Shown here: positions 45,811 through 53,710 of the stretch, piece after piece
How the letters are laid out: every line of letters starts with the position of its first letter
Numbering within the stretch: the first letter of the stretch is position 1
DNA from: JAGLOK01 sp963676355
Lineage (GTDB): Bacteria; Bacillota; Clostridia; Christensenellales; UMGS416
Direction of reading: 5' to 3'
DNA length: 64,000 nt
Assembly: GCA_963676355.1 (NCBI GenBank)
Contig: OY781093.1
Span: 1,860,001-1,924,000, forward strand
The notes under the pieces: model-generated
What the model was told of the DNA's origin: nothing
The model's input: only the letters and a program-made list of their open reading frames with translations
Databases searched by the model: none
Position numbers and translations under genes: made by a program

Positions 45811-46506
45811 ATGAAGAAATTTATGTTAATGGCATTAGTAATGATTTTCTTAATGTTGTTTGCTGCAAGTTGTACAAAGAGATATGAAGAGGATATTATT
45901 GTTGATTTGAATAGACTTAGGCTCAATCAAATCAATGAGATGGCGGGCGAACAATATGAAAGCATTGATGATGCCTTTTGGCTGATTATTGATAAATATG
46001 AAGAGAATAAGTCTTTTGATGATTTAGTTGTAATATGTTATATTACAAACCTTGAGGAATATATGAATTATGCTTCAAAATATTATGGTGAATTTTTTAA
46101 AAGAGTTTTAGAAGGTGAAGAAACTCCTGAAGAATTAGGAGCAAGTTGGACACATGGAAAATATTATATATCACGATTAAGAGAAGAAGGAAAATATAAA
46201 GAATACAGGGAGTTCTACGAAAATCTAAATAAATATCTTCCTGAAAGCGATATGTTTGGTGTTTTATTGTGGTATAGAAGAGATATAAGTGCCTTATCGG
46301 ATAATGAGATAGTTTATCATATTAATGTTCTACATGATTATGAAGAAAAATATAAAAATGTATCACACCTTATGTATATTGCGGGTTTGTATAGAACTAT
46401 TTCAGATTTATATTATTACATACAAGAAGATGATTCTGGTGATTATTATGATGTTTTGTGTAATGATATAACTGAGATTTTGCACAAACAAATTTCAGAT
46501 GATTAA
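45811..46506 (+). CDS. lipoprotein immunity candidate
   Basis: Protein of 231 residues with a lipoprotein signal (MKKFMLMALVMIFLMLFAASC, lipid-bearing Cys near 21). The rest is helical and acidic with TPR-like spacing of Tyr, Leu and Glu (YYGEFFKRVLEG, EYREFYENLNKYL). It lies 24 bases after the interrupted toxin with TAGGGG before the ATG. An outer-face lipoprotein is a plausible immunity protein against a toxin arriving from outside. Confidence 0.68.
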   Translation: MKKFMLMALVMIFLMLFAASCTKRYEEDIIVDLNRLRLNQINEMAGEQYESIDDAFWLIIDKYEENKSFDDLVVICYITNLEEYMNYASKYYGEFFKRVLEGEETPEELGASWTHGKYYISRLREEGKYKEYREFYENLNKYLPESDMFGVLLWYRRDISALSDNEIVYHINVLHDYEEKYKNVSHLMYIAGLYRTISDLYYYIQEDDSGDYYDVLCNDITEILHKQISDD

Positions 46507-46515
46507 ACTTATTAA

Positions 46516-47150
46516 TGACACATCTCTTGTTTCTGACGCTTATTGGCGTACTTAATCGATTTTGATCAAAAATCGTTTAAGTAGCCTAAACTATTAAGAT
46601 AGTAAGATTCGCACTGACGTTTCTTCCATTGCTGACGTCGGTGGGCATATTAATCGAGTTCTAAGAAAACTAGAGCAAATAGGCGAATGCTATGCCGAAT
46701 AACCTCCATTTACCACGACGGCCTTTCGGATAATCTGGCGAAAAAGGAGATTGAGAGTATCGCCGAGGAGAGGGGAGTGTATAAAAAACACTTTCTTATT
46801 TACTAATATTAACAAATAATGTAGAATTGAAAGGCATAGTTTTTCGCAAGAAAAACTAACGTAGTTAAACTAACTACCAAACTTACGAGCGGCAGAATGG
46901 ATATTGGCAGTATTATGCAATCAGCAATTTAAGGAAGTGCTAAAGCATTTCCGTAAATTCGCTCGAAAATATCCAGCTGTAAGGGTTGTAGTAGGTGTTT
47001 GAAAACACCTTGGCTTGCTCCCCGAGTCACTGTGCAAAAGGCTACCTCTCTCGCAATATATTTCATATATTGCTGTCGGGCAAAGAGTTGCGCGATGCAA
47101 TGAAGGAACAAAGCAATAAAGAACAGGATGCGCTTTATTATAGAGGTGGG
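46516..47150 (+). repeat. toxin-array repeat, copy C
   Basis: Longest copy: the segment shared with copy B (with the CGATTTT hairpin and YDGLSDN-like relic) is followed by the full TTACTAATATTAAC repeat shared with copy A, including both hairpins and CCTTGGCTTGCTCC. It then runs into the pre-toxin coding sequence ELRDAMKEQSNKEQDALYYRGG, skipping about 400 bases present in copy A. The join lies at the similar words GAGTTCGCG and GAGTTGCGCG. Confidence 0.8.
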
Positions 47151-47680
47151 GATTTATCGGAAAATGACCAACAGATGGTTGATGATATTAGAGATAGTTG
47201 GGAAAATTCTGATACTTCAAGTCGAATAATAGCTGCTTCTCTAGATGATTATGAACTTGATTCTATGAACATGTACAGGATGCAGCTAATTATGCATTGG
47301 GTAATCATGAAGATAATTCGAGAATTTTAAAAAGTGACGATGGAACATCTTTTAGATTTACTCATTCTTATTTAAATAATTTAGGGTTAAAAACAACTGA
47401 AACTAAAGATCCGAGAGAAGTGGAGGCAGCATTACTCAGGGGAGCAGTTGTAATAACAAGTGTTCAAGGAGAAAAATACGCATATGGACCGACAAATACA
47501 TTTACTGATAGGAGGCATGTTATGCTTATAACCAAAATAAATTTAGATGGGACTGTTGATGTAAATAATCCAAACAGAAAGGGATATAATGCCTATAACA
47601 ATGATGCAAGCACATATGATTTAGGATTTATTGATGATCACATAAGTATGGGATATGTTATAGTTGAACCCAATTCATAA
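46995..47680 (+). pseudogene. polymorphic toxin remnant, C39-like, frameshifted
   Basis: The first frame (GTG start in the repeat) joins the pre-toxin end DALYYRGG to SENDQQMVDDIRDSWENS and stops at 47330. The coding signal moves to another frame near 47270 and continues as NHEDNSRILKSDDGTSFRF to 47680, so at least one indel is present. The second part, with AALLRGAVVITSVQ and DRRHVMLITKINLDGTVDVNNPN, resembles the His/Asn half of C39-like cysteine peptidases; the catalytic Cys segment is not seen. Decayed toxin cassette. Confidence 0.65.
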
Positions 47681-47694
47681 AGAATGAGGAAAGC

Positions 47695-49077
47695 ATGGAA
47701 AAAATAATAATATTGATAGTAATTATTATGTTGCTCTGTGGGTGTGTACACGAAGAAATAGCACCTTCTGAACAGGCTGCCATTGAAGCAATATCTATGG
47801 AAGAGGATAATGAACAACAAACAGAGATTCCAGTAACAGTAATACCTACAGCTACCGATGATATTGATGAGGTTTTTGATTTATCTATTGATTTTGATGC
47901 AAATGAACGCGAATTAACAGGAAATCATGTTGGACAAAATGAAATTATTACTTTAAAAGAGTTTGATTTTGGAGTAGGCCGGATACTCCAATCAAGCACA
48001 CAAATAACAGCTGCAACAGATGATGAAGGCAATATTTACTTTGTGGATAGAAAAGGCATATCGGTGATTGAAGCTTCGAATGGTGACGTAAAGCCTTTTA
48101 AAGAAGCAGCGAATATAAAAGCTGAATATGCATATGATAAACTAACTGAAAACTGTAGATATGTAGGTGTTATGTACATAGAAAGCATATTGTATTTTAT
48201 TATTCAGACAGAGCCTGAGTATTTTGAGTATAACTATTATATAGCAAACAGCGAAACAGGAGAAATATCTGAAAACTATCTAATCAAGCCAATTGGTTAT
48301 TGTGGCACTAAAGTTCTTGACGTGTCAGGACACAATGATGAACAGAATAGATTTGATTACCGTTTTTATGATGTAATAGAAGAGGAATTTTATGATATTG
48401 ATTTGGATACTATCGAAAATAATTCTAGAATTATTACAGAGGTTGCATTCGCTACAGAAGATTATTTTTTACTTATAAACTCTGATCATTCTTCTCAAGA
48501 AGCAGATGCTACAGTAATTAACAAAAACTTATTTTTTATAAATTCTAAAACATTCAAGTTGGAGGCGATATATCCGCTTTCAAGAAACGGTATTTTTAAA
48601 TTACATATATTTGATTATAAAGAAGGCAAACTGTATTTTTTTGAGGATGAAAACAACAATATAAAAACGCTTAATCCAAACACTTGGGAACTCAATCGAC
48701 TATGTCATTTTGAAAAACAAACACTTTTTAATGGATACAACAGTGATACTCAGATACTTTATTTAAAGCAGAGATTCAATTATGAGCATGCTTGCGGAAT
48801 ATTTTATGGATATAATTGTTTTGAAGAATATCTTGATGATGGGTTTGACGTTTTCTTTGAGTATAATTTGGAGAATAATGAGTATCGTTTAACTAATAAA
48901 GTTTATCTCAAAGATGAGTTGAACGATAGTGTTGAATGCCTGAATCAGTTGTCTGAACATAAATTAGGCAACTATATTGTGAATATTCTTGAAGACAGAT
49001 ATGAAGGGGGATTAGAGATATTCTCAACTAATTTTTTATTTGACTTGAATAAAGGTGAGTTTATAAAATTACCATAA
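47695..49077 (+). CDS. large lipoprotein, immunity candidate
   Basis: Protein of 460 residues with a lipoprotein signal (IVIIMLLCGC, Cys near residue 17), a Pro/Thr/Glu linker (about 25-60) and a long beta-rich domain with propeller-like units (DDEGNIYFVDRKGISVIEA, YKEGKLYFFEDENNNIKTL). GAGG precedes the ATG. It follows the frameshifted C39-like toxin after 14 bases, the immunity position, but is unusually large for one; it could instead be an unrelated surface protein captured in the array. Confidence 0.6.
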   Translation: MEKIIILIVIIMLLCGCVHEEIAPSEQAAIEAISMEEDNEQQTEIPVTVIPTATDDIDEVFDLSIDFDANERELTGNHVGQNEIITLKEFDFGVGRILQSSTQITAATDDEGNIYFVDRKGISVIEASNGDVKPFKEAANIKAEYAYDKLTENCRYVGVMYIESILYFIIQTEPEYFEYNYYIANSETGEISENYLIKPIGYCGTKVLDVSGHNDEQNRFDYRFYDVIEEEFYDIDLDTIENNSRIITEVAFATEDYFLLINSDHSSQEADATVINKNLFFINSKTFKLEAIYPLSRNGIFKLHIFDYKEGKLYFFEDENNNIKTLNPNTWELNRLCHFEKQTLFNGYNSDTQILYLKQRFNYEHACGIFYGYNCFEEYLDDGFDVFFEYNLENNEYRLTNKVYLKDELNDSVECLNQLSEHKLGNYIVNILEDRYEGGLEIFSTNFLFDLNKGEFIKLP

Positions 49078-49095
49078 TTTACATAGGCAGCTATA

Positions 49096-49117
49096 CCCCT
49101 CCCTTTGACAAGGGGGT
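49096..49117. repeat. decayed copy of the REP-like hairpin
   Basis: CCCCTCCCTTTGACAAGGGG followed by GTAAGTG, matching the second half of the double hairpin near 43.98 kb. The adjoining TTGGTGGATAAATAAA also recurs near 42.44 kb. Confidence 0.6.
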
Positions 49118-49201
49118 AAGTGTTTGTGCGCAAACAAAGCGGTGTAGTTGGTGGATAAATAAACACATAGCCTGGGAAAACTACAGCATCTTGGCTTCGG
49201 C

Positions 49202-49432
49202 TATTGGCTTCCAGAAAATCGCGAAATGGAATATGAAAACAAAATTGACAATCTTAAAGAAGGTAACAATCAAAATACTGTTATGGATTTACACAATAAT
49301 GCGTTGGGATTATCTATTAATAGACCTTTGTTTATGACAGACGCTCAATTTGCGGAATATGTTTTTAACATAGTGAAGGAGGATGGATATTGAATTAAGC
49401 CTGAAGTTCATACACCTGACTGGGCTGAATAA
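49202..49432 (+). pseudogene. second DUF6973 toxin remnant, broken by TGA
   Basis: In one frame this reads ENKIDNLKEGNNQNTVMDLHNNALGLSINRP...AEYVFNIVKEDGY, then TGA, then IKPEVHTPDWAE and TAA. It matches the last 60 residues of the DUF6973 toxin at 39.7-39.9 kb, where the stop position holds Trp (DGYWISPEGEVHIPEWA). So TGG became TGA. Upstream the similarity shifts frame, and no start or pre-toxin module remains. Only the tail of the toxin survives, beside an intact immunity gene. Confidence 0.75.
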
Positions 49433-49445
49433 TATCAAAATTGTA

Positions 49446-49925
49446 ATGAGCAAAAAAAGAAAAATTATATTAATATGTGCATCGGTATTTGTTATTCTTT
49501 TTATTTCAATTACAGTCACAGTATGTCATATTGTCACTAAAATTAGAAAAGAAATTGAAGAAGAAGTTGCAATGGAAGATGCTGTTCACCAGAAAATTGA
49601 ACAATATTATAAACAGGGTAATGAAACGGCTGATTTAAATGAGCTTTTAGATTTTGATTGGGATGAAGGATACATTTTTTCTTGTAATGTTGATGAGGAA
49701 CTTCTTATTGAAGTTATAGGAGAAAAATACAATCAGGTTCATGCATATTTAGATAAAAGCGATATGTCACTATACTGGTGTTTTTTTAATGAAGAAGAGT
49801 TAATATACGGCGAGTATATAGAATCTAGTCTTCTTGGAAAGATTAGATTAGAAGCATACGAAGAAAGATATACATATATTAAGAAAATCACTAATGAAGA
49901 TGCAATAATTTATATTATTGACTAA
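49446..49925 (+). CDS. immunity candidate for DUF6973 toxin, copy 2
   Basis: Protein of 159 residues: a basic start (MSKKRK), one membrane helix (about 7-28), then an outer domain with ADLNELLDFDWDEGYIFSC that aligns with DINDVLPFEWDIAYVYHG of the immunity candidate at 39.9 kb. It follows the DUF6973 tail by 13 bases. Two independent toxin-immunity pairs of the same type support the assignment. Its frame is intact although the toxin is ruined. Confidence 0.72.
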   Translation: MSKKRKIILICASVFVILFISITVTVCHIVTKIRKEIEEEVAMEDAVHQKIEQYYKQGNETADLNELLDFDWDEGYIFSCNVDEELLIEVIGEKYNQVHAYLDKSDMSLYWCFFNEEELIYGEYIESSLLGKIRLEAYEERYTYIKKITNEDAIIYIID

Positions 49926-49950
49926 TTATAAAGATATTATGTATTTCCTC

Positions 49951-49977
49951 GGCCCGCACTGCGGGCCTTATTTTTTT
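49951..49977 (+). terminator. terminator after immunity copy 2
   Basis: Perfect 7-bp stem GGCCCGC/GCGGGCC with a 3-base loop, then TTATTTTTTT. Confidence 0.88.
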
Positions 49978-50399
49978 ACCCAAAATTTTAAAGAAATAAA
50001 ACTTTGCGCCGCTGAATAACTGCAAAAGCTTGTAGGCGACGATTACAAGTAAGGAAGTCCACGTGTCATAGTGCCATATACCCCGTGCGCTGACAAACTA
50101 CGACGGCCTGTCGGATAATCTGGCGAAAAAAAGGTTGATAGTATAGTTTAAGAGAGGGAATGTATAAATAAGCACTTTTTCATTTACTAATATTAACAAA
50201 TAATGTAGGATTAAAAACATAGTTTTTGTAAGAAAAGCCAGCATAACTTTGGTAACCTCTAAGCTTACGAGCATAAGTAACAAGGGAGTCTGTTATCCGA
50301 GTGAATTTTGGACTCAGATACAAGCGAAGACTATATATAACAAGTAAAATAAACAATTTTTAAAACAATTGGAGTGGTATAACAAGAAAGAGTAGGCAA
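49978..50399 (+). repeat. toxin-array repeat, copy D (decayed)
   Basis: Contains the YDGLSDNL relic at about 50098-50160 with lesions, and from about 50182 the TTTACTAATATTAACAAATA repeat in a diverged, shortened form. It ends before the conserved boundary CCTTGG. No gene is supported in this stretch. Confidence 0.7.
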
Positions 50400-50879
50400 A
50401 TGAAGGATGTATTAATAGTAACGGCTTTTAGTCTCTGGGCGACTATGATTTATTTTATAGGCAAGTATTTTTTTACTGCATCGTTGCACTCTGCAAGCAT
50501 AAAAAAGCTTAAAGAATCTGCCAGAAAAATGGAAAATGGCGCAACTGCATATGAGACAAATGTTAATTTAGCGTATTCAAAAAGGTCGTATTCTAGCAGA
50601 GGAAATACTAAAGGAGTTTGTCCAACAAGGCTTTTGGTTAAAAAAGAAGGATTGCTTTTTAAACCTTACTGGGGCGAGAACTTCGGATTGCCCTATGAAA
50701 ACATAGTGCACATTGAGGCACTTGAAGAGACTAACACGGCTGTATACACTCAGGTAACTACTATAAAATCAATTGGCAATGTTAACGATGAAGTTGTGTT
50801 TACCAGCGGGAGAAACCTTGTTTTGTTAGATGTAATAAGCAAATATTATACTGGACAAATTATTTTATTCAATGAGTGA
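50400..50879 (+). CDS. membrane protein with PH-like domain, immunity-like
   Basis: Protein of 159 residues with one N-terminal membrane helix (about 5-25) and a soluble domain of about 130 residues resembling a bacterial PH fold (PTRLLVKKEGLLFKPYWGEN, GLPYENIVHIEALEE). It follows a decayed repeat with no toxin left, and has its own array-type terminator. I infer an orphan immunity gene. The ribosome site is weak (AGTAGG). Confidence 0.55.
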   Translation: MKDVLIVTAFSLWATMIYFIGKYFFTASLHSASIKKLKESARKMENGATAYETNVNLAYSKRSYSSRGNTKGVCPTRLLVKKEGLLFKPYWGENFGLPYENIVHIEALEETNTAVYTQVTTIKSIGNVNDEVVFTSGRNLVLLDVISKYYTGQIILFNE

Positions 50880-50888
50880 AGATTGTTT

Positions 50889-50910
50889 CCCCCCTCGGTG
50901 GGGGAATTTT
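50889..50910 (+). terminator. array-type terminator
   Basis: CCCCC/GGGGG stem with a TCGGT loop followed by AATTTTG, the same design as the other terminators in the array. Confidence 0.75.
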
Positions 50911-51003
50911 GTTTCTCTATCTTCTGTTGGTTGAACGTGACTGGATGGAATGAAAAAACTACATCTATTTAAAAGTTTACGTCTTGTTCTCCTTTACCGA
51001 TAA

Positions 51004-51129
51004 TTCCCAATCAAGTATAATGGAAGAAAATATGGTGGTAGATATAATCCTCTTCCTTACAATGCATCTCCGGTTCTGAGAGTAATAGGTAAGCCGGCGA
51101 ACCCGGTTGAAGCAATGCATGGTGAGTGA
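51004..51129 (+). pseudogene. toxin C-terminal tail remnant
   Basis: A 41-codon open stretch without start, reading NGRKYGGRYNPLPYNASP then VLRVIGKPANPVEAMHGE and TGA. The composition and the position 40 bases before an immunity-like membrane gene suggest the last part of a toxin domain. I do not recognise the domain. Confidence 0.5.
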
Positions 51130-51171
51130 TAAGGATGTAAACTGTAAAAAACTATTGGAGAAATATAATTT

Positions 51172-52074
51172 ATGAGTCAAAAAAAATATGTTTTTAAAAT
51201 TGATAGATTACTATACTTATTCTATTTGTCTTCTTTAATACTGATTATGATTAAAAGTTTATCTGATATAAAATCTTTTAATGACTTTTTAGATGGAATT
51301 TTGTTAATTATATTAATAGTTTTAGGGTTTATATTTGTAAATATCTTCTCAAAGTCTAAGTATAATATTGAAAACGGGTATTTGTATAGGTCGGGGCTTA
51401 TTAAAGGATCAACAATTGAATTTAGCAAAATCCAAAAGATATCTATTAATCCAAAAAACATTGTAATTGAATATATTAATTATGATTCAAAAGAGTCACT
51501 TAAAATGAGAGTATACTTGCTTGAAAATAATCTGATTGATGCTAGAGAATTACTATCACAGATTGTTGAAGCCATAGGAGATGAAAGTAAAGTAGATAGT
51601 TCACTATTGGAGTTTATTAATGGAAATACTGAATCAATATGTGACAAGAAATATAACACAATTAGTGGTTCAATTATACTATTGTTAATAGCTCTTATAT
51701 TCTTTATTATGTCAGAAGCTATTTATCTTCCTACATTAGCTATAGTCTTGATTTTAAAGTTTCACATATACTTTGCTCTGCAAGCAACAGTATTGCTAAT
51801 ATATATTGTTTGGGGAATAATAGCCGTAATTTCATTGCTGCGAAAGAAGAAAAAAGCTATTAAAATAATAATTTCGTTTAGAATTTTTGCAGTAATCAGT
51901 GCTTTTGTTGAGGCTGTTTTGGCTTACTTAATGCAAAGAAATTTGGATTATATAACAATAGATTATTCTGTTTTAAGGCTAAGTTTAGATGTATTGGTGG
52001 TTATATGTATAACGATGTCAATATTAAGATTTATGAAAATATCTACTAGAGTAAAAAAAACATTAATAAAATAA
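51172..52074 (+). CDS. membrane protein with PH-like domain, paralogue 3
   Basis: Protein of 300 residues with the same plan as the two membrane proteins at 22.9-24.6 kb: two N-terminal helices, a PH-like domain (about 62-130, IEFSKIQKISINPKNIVIEY), then about four helices and the ending STRVKKTLIK. Here it directly follows a toxin tail remnant, which gives the best clue that this family provides immunity. GGAG lies eleven bases before the ATG. Confidence 0.65.
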   Translation: MSQKKYVFKIDRLLYLFYLSSLILIMIKSLSDIKSFNDFLDGILLIILIVLGFIFVNIFSKSKYNIENGYLYRSGLIKGSTIEFSKIQKISINPKNIVIEYINYDSKESLKMRVYLLENNLIDARELLSQIVEAIGDESKVDSSLLEFINGNTESICDKKYNTISGSIILLLIALIFFIMSEAIYLPTLAIVLILKFHIYFALQATVLLIYIVWGIIAVISLLRKKKKAIKIIISFRIFAVISAFVEAVLAYLMQRNLDYITIDYSVLRLSLDVLVVICITMSILRFMKISTRVKKTLIK

Positions 52075-52201
52075 ATACAAATCATCCCCCTCGGTGGGAG
52101 ATTTTTTTATTTTACTTTACCAATAAATAGTAACAAGATATAATAAGGAAGATTATAGAATTTACAAGCTGAAAGGCTTGAAATTCAACGGAGGCATATT
52201 T

Positions 52202-52732
52202 ATGGCGATGATGGCAGTATTTTTAGTGGGAATAGTACTTATACTTATTGAAATATATTTAGTTCTTAGGGTAATAGCATTCTTTTTCGCGGCAAGAGGA
52301 TTGCAAGTAATGGCGAAAAATAGACATCAAAAGAATGCATGGTTTGCATACATTCCTTTACTTCAAAACCTCGCTCTTGGAAAAGTTGTTGGTACGATTA
52401 GAATATTTAAACAAGAAATGCATAGATCGGGGCTATATTTGACGATTCTTTTAGCGCTGGCTGGTATATGTAGGATTCCATATTTTAATGTCGAAGCTCT
52501 AATTGTTTTAGGGAATATATTCCTCGCGCTATATGTCATTCTTAGATTTATAGTATACTATAACCTATTTTCAAACTATCTGAACCATAAAGGAAAAACA
52601 ATCTTATTTACAGCTCTCTCTGTTATATTCGGATATTTTAGCTTAGCCAGTTATTTAATATTTGCAATTAGAAAAAAGCCTTATTGTAGTGAGGATGAAA
52701 CTGAGAAGGAAGCTGATGAAATTTTAACTTAA
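52202..52732 (+). CDS. multi-pass membrane protein
   Basis: Protein of 176 residues with about five membrane helices and the motif KNAWFAYIPLLQNLALGKVVG between the first and second helices, seen in small conserved membrane proteins of Gram-positives. GGAGG lies seven bases before the ATG. It may be another immunity protein or an independent membrane protein; no toxin remains just upstream. Confidence 0.65.
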   Translation: MAMMAVFLVGIVLILIEIYLVLRVIAFFFAARGLQVMAKNRHQKNAWFAYIPLLQNLALGKVVGTIRIFKQEMHRSGLYLTILLALAGICRIPYFNVEALIVLGNIFLALYVILRFIVYYNLFSNYLNHKGKTILFTALSVIFGYFSLASYLIFAIRKKPYCSEDETEKEADEILT

Positions 52733-52740
52733 ACTATATT

Positions 52741-52870
52741 ATGCCTAATGGATTGGGAAACCGTAAGTATAAATCAATAGAAAAAGACAATAAAGATTTT
52801 ATTATTTGGCAGAATGGAATGCTTTAGCTAAAGATTCTTCTAAACTTGTTATACTAAGGAAAGGCACACA
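52741..52870 (+). pseudogene. short coding relic with frameshift
   Basis: ATG-initiated frame of 28 codons (PNGLGNRKYKSIEKDNKDF) that shifts to AEWNALAKDSSKLVILRKG in another frame. It looks like a small scrap of a toxin tail before the next membrane gene. Support is weak. Confidence 0.3.
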
Positions 52871-53428
52871 ATGCAGCTGTACAAACAAAGACGGCAAATT
52901 AAAATAAGAACCATAATACCTATAGTTATTATAATTGTTTTGGTATTAATAGCAGTGGGATTGAGCATTGTAAGTGACAATGAAGCAGTAAGTAAGATTT
53001 TGAGTATAATGGCACCATTTGCGGTGTTTTTGATTTATTTATTTTTGGTTCATGGATATGCGATGCACATGACGCTAGTTGAAAAAGAAGAAGTGTCTAA
53101 TTTTATTTTACTATTCACTGATGGCGGCGCAATAGGCACGGGAATATTGGCCGCGATAGCGTTTCTTGCAGGCTATATTACCTGTAAGAAGTTGGTGAGC
53201 GATTCGATAGATATATACTATAACATTGCAGTTTTTATTATAGCACTGGTGCTGGTTTTTTCTGCAGGATTTTGCGTGGGAGAGTGCAATAAGGCACTCC
53301 ACAGTAAAAACGAATATGAAAAAAGTAAATATCATTTAGACAAAGCCGGTAAATATAAATACATGAATGTCATCGCAAGCATAGTAATGGTGGTATTGAC
53401 ATATCTAATAACATATTTGTTCAATTAA
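52871..53428 (+). CDS. multi-pass membrane protein, immunity-like
   Basis: Protein of 185 residues with a basic start (YKQRRQIKIR) and about five helices: 13-32, 42-62, 78-100, 115-135 and 165-184, with a charged loop (KNEYEKSKYHLDKAGKYKY) between the last two. It is preceded by a short coding relic. I infer the last immunity-type gene of the array; the family is unknown. AAGG lies before the ATG. Confidence 0.6.
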   Translation: MQLYKQRRQIKIRTIIPIVIIIVLVLIAVGLSIVSDNEAVSKILSIMAPFAVFLIYLFLVHGYAMHMTLVEKEEVSNFILLFTDGGAIGTGILAAIAFLAGYITCKKLVSDSIDIYYNIAVFIIALVLVFSAGFCVGECNKALHSKNEYEKSKYHLDKAGKYKYMNVIASIVMVVLTYLITYLFN

Positions 53429-53710
53429 GTGATAAAAATTCTGCACATAATCATGAATAAGCTTTATAAATAAATACATTGTTATTTAAAACTAAGCAAA
53501 AGTTTTCTGTATTATTTATATACTTTCTTAATTATCAAAAAAAATATCGATATAATGTTTGAAAAGCAAAAAAAGTGTTATATATTAACTGTAAAATATT
53601 ATTTCATTATCATATATTAATCAAAGTTTATGATATAATAGTTACTATAGATTATAAATGCTAATTAATGCACATAAGCCAACTTATTTTACAACTGTTT
53701 AGGATGTAAC

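Noticed and set aside
41400..49393. Stop codon reassignment (TGA as Trp) in this organism
   Set aside because: Many intact genes here end in TGA or use ATGA overlaps, so TGA is a normal stop.
38506..50290. CRISPR array or integron in the repeated region
   Set aside because: Repeats are long, few and unevenly spaced with coding relics, not short regular repeats with spacers, and no integrase or cas gene is present.
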